Of a stretch of 13,266 nucleotides of DNA, positions 1 through 7,434 are shown piece by piece. The position numbers and the translations under genes are program-made. Under the pieces are notes generated by a model. The model was not told the origin of the DNA. It did not search any database and worked only from the letters and a program-made list of their open reading frames with translations. This DNA comes from Flavobacteriaceae bacterium (lineage in GTDB: Bacteria; Bacteroidota; Bacteroidia; Flavobacteriales; Flavobacteriaceae), in contig JABDLH010000146.1 of assembly GCA_013003145.1 (NCBI GenBank), positions 1 to 13,266 of the forward strand, written 5' to 3'. The number at the start of each line of letters is the position of its first letter. Position 1 is the first letter of the stretch.

Positions 1-1
1 T

Positions 2-763
2 ACTATTCCTGCCAATGAGGACGGGACACATAAGCTGGATAAAAATTCCTTCCATATCTGGCCAAGGGGGAAGTTTATGTTTATTGCCATGCCTAACCTG
101 GATGGAAGCTTCACCTGCACCCTTTTCCTGCCTTTTGAAGGAGAGGTGTCTTTTGAGAACCTGAAAACAAAGGAAGAAGCAAGAGATTTTTTTAAGACTT
201 ATTTTCCCAATGTGATGCAGGACATTGAAAACCTGACAGGGGATTTCTTAAGCAACCCTACCAGTGCCATGGTTACCATGAAATGCTTCCCTTGGACCTA
301 TTGGGACAAAGTAGCCCTCGTAGGTGATTCTGCCCATGCCATAGTACCATTTTACGGGCAGGGAATGAATGCGGGTTTTGAGGACATCTACGTACTCGAC
401 CAATTGATACATGAACTGGGGGACGACTGGGAAACGATCTTTAAGACTTACGAAAAACAGCGTAAACCCAATGCTGATGCCATCGCCGAGCTCAGCTACA
501 GGAACTTTATGGAGATGAGCAGTAAGACAGCAGACCCTATGTTCTTACTACAGAAAAAGATTGAAAAGCGATTTTCGGCTAAATACCCTGAAAAATGGAT
601 ACCTGCCTATTCCAGGGTGACTTTTTCGGACAGGCCTTATGTTGAAGCTTTAGAGATAGGGGACAGGCAGGAAGCCATTATGAAGGAGATCATGGCACAT
701 CCAGGTATCGAGGAGGTGTGGGATAGCGAGATGGTAGAAAAGATGATCCTGGAACGCCTGTAG
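2..763 (+). CDS. kmo: Kynurenine 3-monooxygenase, C-terminal part (5' end outside window)
   Basis: FAD-dependent aromatic hydroxylase that converts L-kynurenine to 3-hydroxykynurenine using NADPH and O2, a step of tryptophan breakdown and of NAD synthesis from tryptophan. About 253 residues are visible; bacterial KMOs are about 450, so roughly the first 200, including the N-terminal FAD-binding GxGxxG, are missing. The frame is open from base 2. Visible family signatures are HIWPRGKFM and PNLDGSFTCTLFLPFEG near the left edge, which match the KMO substrate-domain region, and the second FAD motif GDSAHAIVPFYGQGMNAGFED (encoded at about 320-385), where the GD contacts the ribityl chain in this flavoprotein group. 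The C-terminal helical region follows and ends at a TAG. The next gene is convergent and its stop codon lies only 3 bases away, with no terminator between. The family call is very secure; the promoter and upstream context are not visible. Confidence 0.95.
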   Translation, partial: TIPANEDGTHKLDKNSFHIWPRGKFMFIAMPNLDGSFTCTLFLPFEGEVSFENLKTKEEARDFFKTYFPNVMQDIENLTGDFLSNPTSAMVTMKCFPWTYWDKVALVGDSAHAIVPFYGQGMNAGFEDIYVLDQLIHELGDDWETIFKTYEKQRKPNADAIAELSYRNFMEMSSKTADPMFLLQKKIEKRFSAKYPEKWIPAYSRVTFSDRPYVEALEIGDRQEAIMKEIMAHPGIEEVWDSEMVEKMILERL

Positions 764-766
764 GGC

Positions 767-1180
767 TTAGTCCGGCTTCTTTCTCTTCATTTCAGCCCGT
801 CGCATAGGCATGCCGTCGATAAGCGTAAAAATAGTGGCGGGATCAGCGATGGTCTCCAGGTTTAATTTTACTCCTCCATCTTTTCCTACCAGGATAGTAC
901 CACCGGGCAAAGGGTAATACTTTTCGGGGATTTCCAGTTCGTATTTCTCACCATTGGAATCATAGACTTGCTGCTCCTTGATATAGAACACCAATAAATC
1001 CCTCTCTTCTATGCCATCCGTTTCCGAATTGTATAAGCTGGCGGCTGCACTGTCAGTTACCGGCACATCATCGGACACGGAAAAAAATAATAGCCGGTGT
1101 TTCCACCGGTAATCCTTAATATGCTGGGCCTGTGTATGCATACCAGAGAGCAGTAGCGCAAAGATCAGTATAGTTCTCAT
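767..1180 (-). CDS. Secreted DUF4174-type protein
   Basis: A 137-residue protein with an N-terminal signal peptide (hydrophobic IFALLLSG after MRT, then a probable cut near TQAQ, residues 16-19), so it probably acts in the periplasm or at the cell surface. The mature part matches my memory of DUF4174: a start around YRWKHRLLFFS (24-34), EERDLLVFYI (58-67), a LVGKDGGVKL segment (97-106) and the C-terminal IDGMPMRRAEM (121-131). The family has a thioredoxin-like look (beta strand, then KDGGVK), but there is no CxxC and no cysteine at all in the mature part, so thiol redox chemistry is not expected. The biochemical function is unknown. The ATG at 1180 is preceded by 14 bases and then by the T-tract of a terminator that probably ends the zinc-ribbon-like gene upstream on the same strand, so its own promoter is not obvious. 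Confidence 0.8.
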   Translation of the reverse strand: MRTILIFALLLSGMHTQAQHIKDYRWKHRLLFFSVSDDVPVTDSAAASLYNSETDGIEERDLLVFYIKEQQVYDSNGEKYELEIPEKYYPLPGGTILVGKDGGVKLNLETIADPATIFTLIDGMPMRRAEMKRKKPD

Positions 1181-1194
1181 CTGTAGAATATAAT

Positions 1195-1222
1195 AAAAAA
1201 ACCACCCTATGAGGGTGGTTTT
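1195..1222 (-). terminator. Intrinsic terminator after the zinc-ribbon-like gene
   Basis: Inverted repeat AAAACCACCC (1198-1207) against GGGTGGTTTT (1213-1222), a 10-bp stem with a 5-base loop. Read on the minus strand it is followed by a run of seven T (1201-1195). It begins 21 bases after the stop of the 1244-2023 gene and fits as its terminator. T residues also follow on the plus strand, so it could act both ways. Confidence 0.8.
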
Positions 1223-1243
1223 AATATATGATATGTCTGGATA

Positions 1244-2023
1244 TTAGATCTTTCCGAACATCTTCTGCATTTTCTCCTGCTCTTCCTCGGCCAGGACCGG
1301 GTCTACCAGTATCCTGCCACTGTGCTCGTCAGTAATGATCTTCTTCCTTGAAGCGATTTCAACCTGTACCTGTGGAGGTATGGTAAAGAATGATCCCCCG
1401 GAAGCACCGCGTTCAATAGGTACAACGGCCAGGCCATTCTTCACATTGTTACGGATACGCTTATAGGCTTTGATCAGTCTTTCTTCGATCTGTTCCTGGT
1501 ACTCCTCAGATTTTGCCAGGAGAGATTTCTCTTCTTTTTCAGTTTCAGCAAGGATAGCATCCAATTCGCTCTTCTTGTGCTTCAGGTGTGTCTCCCGCTC
1601 ACTAAGACGTTCCTTAGTCTCTGAGATCACTTCCTTCTTCTGTTCAATCTGAACTTTAAACTCTTTTATGTTCTTTTCGGCCAATTGAATTTCCAGTTCC
1701 TGGAATTCAACTTCCTTAGCCAGGGAATTGAATTCCCTGCTGTTACGGACATTTTTTTGCTGGTCCGCATATTTCTTGATCAGCGTTTTAGATTCCTCGA
1801 TGAGGTTCTTCTTGGCGGTAATCTCGTAGTTGATCGTTTCTACATCGGTCTTCAGCTTGTCGATCCTGGTTTTGAGGCCCAGTACTTCATCTTCGAGATC
1901 TTCTACTTCCAGTGGCAATTCGCCCCTTACATTCCTTATCTCGTCAACGCGGGAATCAATTAGTTGCAGATCATATAGTGCCCTTAATTTTTCCTCTACT
2001 GTCGCTTCTGTCTTTGTTGCCAT
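1244..2023 (-). CDS. Coiled-coil protein of the C4-type zinc-ribbon family, cysteines lost
   Basis: A 259-residue cytoplasmic protein of the family usually annotated as zinc ribbon domain protein (CT398-like). Residues about 35-190 are highly charged heptad-like sequence predicted to form a long antiparallel coiled coil, with the family's loop region NVRNSREFNSLAKEVE at 91-106. The C-terminal segment (about 203-240) keeps the zinc-ribbon frame, GASGGSFFTIPPQ and HSGRILVD, but the four zinc ligands are gone: the positions expected as Cys-x2-Cys are S208/S211 and D232/S235. There is no cysteine anywhere in the protein, so it should not bind zinc in the normal way. The exact role of the family is not established; homologues have been linked to secretion or nucleic-acid functions. 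It starts 3 bases after the nif3 stop and is surely co-transcribed with it. The ATG at 2023 is the first possible start and matches the usual family N terminus. Confidence 0.85.
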   Translation of the reverse strand: MATKTEATVEEKLRALYDLQLIDSRVDEIRNVRGELPLEVEDLEDEVLGLKTRIDKLKTDVETINYEITAKKNLIEESKTLIKKYADQQKNVRNSREFNSLAKEVEFQELEIQLAEKNIKEFKVQIEQKKEVISETKERLSERETHLKHKKSELDAILAETEKEEKSLLAKSEEYQEQIEERLIKAYKRIRNNVKNGLAVVPIERGASGGSFFTIPPQVQVEIASRKKIITDEHSGRILVDPVLAEEEQEKMQKMFGKI

Positions 2024-2026
2024 ACT

Positions 2027-3121
2027 TTAAAAATACTTGATGGGATTTGTTATACTCTCGGATAAAGAGATTGCAAAATTAGGAATTTTTTTTGTAAGAT
2101 AGTCAACCAATAGGGTTTTTGTAAACTGCTCAGATTCAAAGTGTCCGATATCGGCCAGCAAGATCTTTTTTTCCGCTTCGTAAAACTGGTGATATTTAAG
2201 GTCTGAAGTAACCAATGCGTCTGCACCCGCAGCCTTGGCAGCTCCTATAGCGAAGGCGCCACTACCTCCTAGCACTGCCACTTTCCTGATTCTTTTACCT
2301 GTTAGTTCCGTATGTCTCACGACCTTAGCATGCATACGGTCTTTAAGTAACTGTAAAAAAGCCTCTTCGTCCATATCTCCTTCCAGCTCGCCTACCATAC
2401 CCATACCCATTTCCTGGTGCAGGTTTTCGGTAAGGAGCACTTCATAGGCTACTTCTTCGTAGGGGTGATTTTCTTTGAGTGCAGCAATGATACGATCCTG
2501 AAGGTTGTCCTGGAAAACTACCTGTACCTGGATTTCTTCTTCAAAATGCGTTGATCCAATTTCGCCCAATGTAGGGTTGCTTCCTTCTTCGGCCCTGAAA
2601 CTCCCGGTCCCACGGAGGTTAAAGCTGCAATGACTGTATTTCCCGATATGCCCCGCACCGGCTGCAAATAGCGCTTCCCGGACGTCTTCTGCACTGTCTT
2701 TGGGTACATAGGTCATTAACTTTCGAATACTTCCTTTTTTAGGAATCAGTACGGCTCTTTCACCGAGGCCAAGTACCTCGCATATCTTGGCATTGACACC
2801 TTCCCAGGCGTTGTCCAGTGCCGTGTGAATCGCATAGATATTGATATCATTGGCAATGGCTTTCATTACCACGCGCTCTACATAGGTCTTACCGGTCAGT
2901 TTTTTTAATCCCCCGAAAATGATGGGGTGAAAACTTACTACCAGGTTGCACGACTTTTCAATAGCTTCATCAATTACATTCTCTAAAGTATCCAGGGTTA
3001 CAAGGATGCCGGTGACCTCGGCCTTGGCATCGCCGACCAGCAGACCGACGTTGTCAAAGTCCTCCGCCTGCGACAGGGGCGCGAGTTCCTCCAGTATACC
3101 AGTTACATCTTTTACAATCAT
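2027..3121 (-). CDS. Nif3-like dinuclear metal-centre protein (YqfO type)
   Basis: A 364-residue member of the NIF3/YbgI/YqfO family, toroidal hexamers with a two-metal site, often annotated GTP cyclohydrolase I type 2-like although the true reaction is unsettled. It has the long YqfO architecture: two Nif3 halves (about 1-125 and 247-364) separated by a PII/CutA-like insert (about 130-230, from KLMTYVP to NHPYEEVAYEV). Candidate metal ligands are H65 in SFHPIIF, D103 in ALDNAWEG, and H327 and E331 in DIGHFESE. The first histidine of the usual HHP motif is Phe (F64) here. The gene is followed after 3 bases by the zinc-ribbon-like gene and is divergent from lpxK across a 49-base spacer. A TATCTTTG element on the minus strand in that spacer gives a plausible promoter. 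The ATG at 3121 fits the family N terminus (MIVKDVTGILEELAP). Confidence 0.9.
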   Translation of the reverse strand: MIVKDVTGILEELAPLSQAEDFDNVGLLVGDAKAEVTGILVTLDTLENVIDEAIEKSCNLVVSFHPIIFGGLKKLTGKTYVERVVMKAIANDINIYAIHTALDNAWEGVNAKICEVLGLGERAVLIPKKGSIRKLMTYVPKDSAEDVREALFAAGAGHIGKYSHCSFNLRGTGSFRAEEGSNPTLGEIGSTHFEEEIQVQVVFQDNLQDRIIAALKENHPYEEVAYEVLLTENLHQEMGMGMVGELEGDMDEEAFLQLLKDRMHAKVVRHTELTGKRIRKVAVLGGSGAFAIGAAKAAGADALVTSDLKYHQFYEAEKKILLADIGHFESEQFTKTLLVDYLTKKIPNFAISLSESITNPIKYF

Positions 3122-3140
3122 TTGAGGATTTTAAGGCCTT

Positions 3141-3148
3141 CAAAGATA
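3141..3148 (-). promoter_or_regulatory. -7 promoter element for nif3
   Basis: TATCTTTG on the minus strand, an exact match to the Bacteroidota -7 consensus TAnnTTTG. It lies 19 bases before the nif3 ATG, predicting a leader of about 14 bases. No good -33 TTG is present at 17-23 bases; the nearest TTG (3174-3176) is 25 bases away, inside the lpxK start. Confidence 0.5.
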
Positions 3149-3170
3149 AAATATTATAATTTCGCTGACG

Positions 3171-4163
3171 ATGCAACTGCTCAGAAAAATAGCGTTTCCC
3201 ATCTCCCTGCTCTATGCATTGGTAGTGATCCTACGAAATTTTCTATTCGACATCGGTGTTTTTCCTTCGGTCCGTTTCAGGACCCCTACCATCTGCGTGG
3301 GTAACCTCAGTGTTGGGGGGAGTGGTAAAACTCCTATGACAGAGCTCCTTGTTCGTATGTTGCAACCCTCAGTTCGCCTGGCAGTACTCAGCCGTGGTTA
3401 TAAGAGGAAGACCAAGGGTTTTATACTGTCTGACCATAACAGCACAGCCGCTGATATCGGGGATGAACCCATGCAGATTCATAAAAAATTCCCGGAGATC
3501 CATGTAGCTGTGGATGCAGATCGTAGAAGGGGAATCCGGATATTGGAAACCCTGGTAAAGCCCGATATGATCATCCTGGACGACGCTTTCCAGCACCGGC
3601 GTGTAACTCCGGACATGTCCATATTACTGACGCCCTATGATCAATTGTATGTCGATGACTGGTACTTGCCTACAGGGGATCTTCGCGATAGTAAATCGGA
3701 GGCCAAAAGAGCCGATGTGATCATAGTGACCAAATGTCCGTCAAGACTGAACGTTGAGGCACAGGATAAAATAAAAGATAAGCTGGCGCCCGCTGCGCAC
3801 CAATTACTTCTATTTAGCTACCTTGAATACGATACCCGATTAAAGGGAGGTGAAAAGGACTTAAAACTTGATGACCTGAAGGATAAAGAGGTAACTCTGC
3901 TTACCGGGATCGCTAAACCGGAACCGCTTATGGAATACCTTGGTAAAAACGGGGTGAATTTTAAACACCTCAGATACCCGGATCACCATAATTTCAGCGA
4001 GGCAGAACTGGCTCCCCTCAGGGAAGCATCTGTAGTGCTGACCACGGAGAAAGATTATATGCGAATAGGTGATAGGATTCCGGCTATGTACTATATAGCC
4101 GTAAAGCACAGTTTTATGTCTGGAGGCGAGGAAGTGCTAAAAAAGAAGTTAATGCCTTTATGA
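3171..4163 (+). CDS. lpxK: Tetraacyldisaccharide 4'-kinase LpxK
   Basis: Inner-membrane kinase that uses ATP to phosphorylate the 4' position of the lipid A disaccharide precursor, making lipid IVA. It has 330 residues, the usual size. Seen in order: an N-terminal hydrophobic helix (about 8-30) that would anchor it in the membrane, the P-loop VGNLSVGGSGKTP (43-55; G49 to T54), SRGYKRK (74-80), the catalytic-region motif DDAFQHR (137-143; the common form is DDGFQHR), DWYLPTGDLRD (163-173), and the C-terminal TTEKDYMR, all typical of LpxK. The gene is divergent from nif3 and its last 6 bases overlap the end of the convergent histidine kinase gene. The ATG at 3171 gives an N terminus of the expected form. 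I see no convincing ribosome binding site, which is normal for this phylum, and no convincing promoter in the 49-base spacer. Confidence 0.95.
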   Translation: MQLLRKIAFPISLLYALVVILRNFLFDIGVFPSVRFRTPTICVGNLSVGGSGKTPMTELLVRMLQPSVRLAVLSRGYKRKTKGFILSDHNSTAADIGDEPMQIHKKFPEIHVAVDADRRRGIRILETLVKPDMIILDDAFQHRRVTPDMSILLTPYDQLYVDDWYLPTGDLRDSKSEAKRADVIIVTKCPSRLNVEAQDKIKDKLAPAAHQLLLFSYLEYDTRLKGGEKDLKLDDLKDKEVTLLTGIAKPEPLMEYLGKNGVNFKHLRYPDHHNFSEAELAPLREASVVLTTEKDYMRIGDRIPAMYYIAVKHSFMSGGEEVLKKKLMPL

Positions 4164-6353
4164 GGCGGGATTGTTCAGTTTCTTATCCAGGATATTCTCC
4201 CCGATCTTCTGGTAAAATACTTCGGGCTTAAAGGGTTTGGTTACCACATCATTACAGCCGGCTGCGTAAAAGGTTTCCAGGCTGTCATCCAAAGAAATAG
4301 CAGTTAAGGCTATGATAGGAATTTCCGGGTTAAACTTCCGGATTTGTATGGTGGCTTCCACACCGCTGATTCCGGGCATATGGATGTCCATCAGGATTCC
4401 ATCGTACGGATTGCTTTCAGCCATGGCTACTGCATCGGTACCATTTGAGGCGATATCGCAATTAACACCCCTCTTATTCAGCATTTTCTTGGTGATCACC
4501 TGGTTGATCTTGTTATCCTCTACAACGAGCAAATGCAATCCATCCAGATCGTAGTCTTTCTGAGATGTTTCCATTGCCAATTCTTCCACCACGCTGTCCT
4601 TACTCTTCATTTCCAGTTCAAAGAAGAAAGAACTTCCTTTTCCTTGTTGACTTTCCAAGTAGATCTTACTGCCAAACAGGCCTAACAAACTCTTTACAAT
4701 GGTAAGTCCGAGCCCTGTTCCACCGTATTCCCTGTTGATCTGTACCGATCCCTGTTCAAAGCTATCAAAGATATTTTCCTGTTGTTCCGGAGATATGCCG
4801 ATCCCGGTATCACGCACTTCAAAATAGACCCTGACATCCTCTTCAGACTTTTCTTTTAACTTGGCGATAACCGTTACCTCACCGTCTTTAGTGAATTTCA
4901 GGGCGTTGCCTACAAGGTTCATAAAGACCTGTGACAGTTTGATCGGGTCACTTAGGAGGGTGGTGGGGATCTCGGGATCGAAGTCAAGGATCAGTTTGGT
5001 CTTATTGGCTTTGGCCGTCTGCTGAAGCGAATTGAGCACTTCGTTCAGTACTTTCTTAAGATTGAATTCAATATGCAATGCTTCCAACTTATCGGCATCG
5101 ATCTTGTTGATCTGTAAAATGTCATTGATGAAATTCAGCAGGTAATCCCCGGAGAATTTCAGGGATTTAAGATGTTCTTTCTGGCTTTCTGTCGGGTTTT
5201 CTTCCAACAGCAGGTGGGTGAGTCCGGTTACTGCATAGAGCGGTGTCCGCAATTCATGACTTACCGTAGAAAGGAAATTGGTCTTAGCTTCCATGGCCGA
5301 TACTGCGGCGTCCCTGGCCGACTGCAACTCTTTATTCTTGGTGTGCAGCAGGTCATTGGTCTTTAATTTGATCTGGTTATTCCTGTACAGGGATACAGCC
5401 AATAAGGAGATAATGGTCAGGAAAGCAGAGGTAAGAATGGCCGTGATCTCTGATCGGTTCGCCGAGGCGCTCAGATCTTCGATCTTGGCGTCCTGCCTCT
5501 TGATCTCTTCGTTCATAAAATCGAACTGTATGCGGTCTGCTGTCCTGGTCTCTGCTTGTAATTTATTGACGTTAAAGATAGAATCGCGGATCTGTAGCAA
5601 GTTCTGGTTATGCACCAGGGCCATATCATATTGCCCTCCTGCTTCGTATGCCCGACCAAGTAATTCGTTTGCAGATACGATCTCTTTGCCAAATTTATTG
5701 TCGACGGCCAGCTGCAAAGCTTCTTTCCCGTTCTTGATGCTTTCTTCGTAAGCTTCCTGCTCCAGGAACAAGCGTGCAAGACTCATATGAGCCCTCATTT
5801 TCAGGTATTGCTTCTCGTAGAGGTCATTGTTTACAATCAGTGCATTCAGGTTGGTAGCAGCCTGCTCATAGCGTTTCATACTGACCAGGATATCCGCTTC
5901 AAGCAGTAGTATGTGGTTCAGTAAATTCCGGTCATTGCTCAGTTTTTTAGCCTCTATCAATGCATCGATGGCCTGGAAGCTGTTTCCATTATTGAATTTA
6001 AGCAAGGCATCGATGTATTCGTGCACCGCCTGCCCATAGGGGTACGAGCTATTTTTTAAGGTTACCGCTGCGCGCTGCCAGAAGAAGGTGGCGTTTTCAG
6101 TTTTATCCAGATCCAGGTACAGGAGGGCCGATTGGTGAAAGGCGTCTACCAGGGATTTAAAATCTTCCTGGGATTCGGCCAGCAGTGCTGCCTCGTTCAA
6201 TGCTTCAAGAGCTACATCCAGTTTATTCTGGTTCTTAAGGCTTTTGGATTTGAGAAAAAAGGAATCTATATCCTGATCAGGGAGGGTATCCTCCTGTGAC
6301 AGGACCGTACATGCAAACAACAATGCAAAGACCGCAGTAAGTAAGGGGCGCAT
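4158..6353 (-). CDS. TPR-containing hybrid sensor histidine kinase/response regulator
   Basis: A 731-residue membrane two-component sensor. Order from the chosen ATG: signal peptide MRPLLTAVFALLFACTVLSQ; a periplasmic region of TPR-like helical repeats (about 30-265); a short coiled segment; one membrane span (about 303-323, ITAILTSAFLTIISLLAVSL); HisKA with the phospho-acceptor H366 in STVSHELRTP; HATPase with the N box (N479-N483, MNLVGN), G1 DTGIGIS (515-521) and G2 GTGLGL (545-550); and a C-terminal receiver domain with acidic E612/D613, phospho-acceptor D656 in MDIHMPG, T684 and K706. All catalytic residues are present. No DNA-binding output domain follows, so it must pass phosphate to a separate protein or use the receiver as a sink. 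An upstream TTG (6378-6380) overlaps the gap stop as TTGA and would add 9 residues; I prefer the ATG at 6353 because it begins a standard signal peptide. It sits 23 bases after gap. The signal sensed is unknown. Confidence 0.92.
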   Translation of the reverse strand: MRPLLTAVFALLFACTVLSQEDTLPDQDIDSFFLKSKSLKNQNKLDVALEALNEAALLAESQEDFKSLVDAFHQSALLYLDLDKTENATFFWQRAAVTLKNSSYPYGQAVHEYIDALLKFNNGNSFQAIDALIEAKKLSNDRNLLNHILLLEADILVSMKRYEQAATNLNALIVNNDLYEKQYLKMRAHMSLARLFLEQEAYEESIKNGKEALQLAVDNKFGKEIVSANELLGRAYEAGGQYDMALVHNQNLLQIRDSIFNVNKLQAETRTADRIQFDFMNEEIKRQDAKIEDLSASANRSEITAILTSAFLTIISLLAVSLYRNNQIKLKTNDLLHTKNKELQSARDAAVSAMEAKTNFLSTVSHELRTPLYAVTGLTHLLLEENPTESQKEHLKSLKFSGDYLLNFINDILQINKIDADKLEALHIEFNLKKVLNEVLNSLQQTAKANKTKLILDFDPEIPTTLLSDPIKLSQVFMNLVGNALKFTKDGEVTVIAKLKEKSEEDVRVYFEVRDTGIGISPEQQENIFDSFEQGSVQINREYGGTGLGLTIVKSLLGLFGSKIYLESQQGKGSSFFFELEMKSKDSVVEELAMETSQKDYDLDGLHLLVVEDNKINQVITKKMLNKRGVNCDIASNGTDAVAMAESNPYDGILMDIHMPGISGVEATIQIRKFNPEIPIIALTAISLDDSLETFYAAGCNDVVTKPFKPEVFYQKIGENILDKKLNNPAS

Positions 6354-6376
6354 TGGTCTATGTAGGTTTATGTATC

Positions 6377-7387
6377 TCAAATGTAATTTTTCTGCATCAA
6401 ATATTTGACGACATCGATCAGGCGGCTGCTGTAGCCGGTCTCGTTATCGTACCAGCCGATAATCTTGACCATTTTACCAATTACTGATGTCATCTGAGAA
6501 TCAAACGTACAAGAGTGATAACTATTGTTTATATCGATAGAAACTATCGGATCTTCAGTGTAAAATAAGATATTTTTCAGAGAATTTTCTGATGCTTCCC
6601 GGAAAGCGCGATTCACCGCCGCTATACTGGTCGATTTTTTGACATTCAGGGTGATATCAGTCAGGGAACCATTGGGAACCGGAACGCGTATCCCGCAACC
6701 CCCGATAACAGGGGCAAGGTGTGGGAAGACCCTGGTGAGTGCCTTAGCCGCACCCGTGGTTGTAGGAACAATAGACTGTCCTGCAGCCCTGGCCCGCCGC
6801 AGATCCCTGTGTGGTTGGTCGTGCAGACTCTGGTCAGAGGTATAAGAATGTATGGTAGTGATATACGCCTGCTCTATCCCGCATAATTCGTCCATTACCT
6901 TCAGCATGGGAGCAGCGTTATTGGTCGTACAGGAAGCAGCAGAAATAATATGGTCATCCGCTTTTAACTCCGATTCATTGACGCCAAAGACGGTCATCGG
7001 GATATCGTCATCCGCAGGGGGAGCAGAAAGGATCACCTTCTCGGGCCCGCTGAGCAGGTGTGCTTGTAGTTCGTCGGCAGTTTTGAATTTCCCACTACAC
7101 TCCACCACCAGCCTGACGCCATGTGCGCCCCAGTTGATCGCGGCAGGGTTTGTTTCGTGTAAAACGGCAAATTGATGACCTGCAGCCGTAATGGTATTGT
7201 CATCGTGACTGACCGTGCTGGGAAAGGGGCCGTGGATACTGTCGTACTTCAGTAAATGGGCCAGGGTCGGGGTCTCTGCCGGGTCATTTATTGCGACTAC
7301 CTCTATACTGGGCTCCTTTTCCAATAATCGGAACAAAGTTCGGCCAATCCGCCCAAATCCGTTAATTCCTATTTTTAGTGGTTCCAT
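6377..7387 (-). CDS. gap: Glyceraldehyde-3-phosphate dehydrogenase (type I)
   Basis: Cytoplasmic glycolytic/gluconeogenic enzyme that oxidises glyceraldehyde 3-phosphate to 1,3-bisphosphoglycerate. It has 336 residues, normal length. Seen: the dinucleotide fold INGFGRIGR (8-16); D35 in AIND, the residue that normally favours NAD over NADP; catalytic C153 in SAASCTTN (most relatives have SNASCTTN); H180 in TIHSYTSDQ; HRDLRRARAA (193-202), with P192 just before it also typical of NAD-dependent enzymes; PVPNGS and WYDNETGYS near the C terminus. The start is fixed by the conserved KIGINGFGRIGR. Odd point: the T-tract of a terminator hairpin lies only 4 bases before the ATG, so how the gene is transcribed is unclear. 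The histidine kinase gene follows at once, suggesting one transcript. Flavobacteria often carry more than one GAPDH gene, so this may not be the only one in the cell. Confidence 0.93.
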   Translation of the reverse strand: MEPLKIGINGFGRIGRTLFRLLEKEPSIEVVAINDPAETPTLAHLLKYDSIHGPFPSTVSHDDNTITAAGHQFAVLHETNPAAINWGAHGVRLVVECSGKFKTADELQAHLLSGPEKVILSAPPADDDIPMTVFGVNESELKADDHIISAASCTTNNAAPMLKVMDELCGIEQAYITTIHSYTSDQSLHDQPHRDLRRARAAGQSIVPTTTGAAKALTRVFPHLAPVIGGCGIRVPVPNGSLTDITLNVKKSTSIAAVNRAFREASENSLKNILFYTEDPIVSIDINNSYHSCTFDSQMTSVIGKMVKIIGWYDNETGYSSRLIDVVKYLMQKNYI

Positions 7388-7391
7388 CTAT

Positions 7392-7412
7392 AAAAAAACC
7401 CGCCAGGGCGGG
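7392..7412 (-). terminator. Intrinsic terminator after lipA, touching the gap start
   Basis: Stem CCCGC (7399-7403) with GCGGG (7408-7412), loop of 4, followed on the minus strand by seven T (7398-7392). It begins 22 bases after the lipA stop. The T-tract ends 4 bases before the gap ATG (7387). Confidence 0.75.
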
Positions 7413-7434
7413 AATCAGACTTTTGTTGATCGGA

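Noticed and set aside
3151..3170. TAATTTCG (3157-3164) as a promoter giving a leaderless lpxK message
   Set aside because: It departs from TAnnTTTG, no TTG lies at 17-23 bases upstream, and it relies on an AT-rich run where such matches are common.
5278..5751. Long plus-strand open frame (157 codons) opposite the histidine kinase
   Set aside because: It is antisense to a fully supported kinase gene and its translation has no family features. Long antisense frames are common opposite high-quality genes.
6354..6380. TTG start for the histidine kinase overlapping the gap stop
   Set aside because: It would place nine extra residues (LRYINLHRP, with the first read as Met) before a clean signal peptide that begins at the ATG at 6353. 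The ATG is more likely, though the TTGA overlap is a real alternative.
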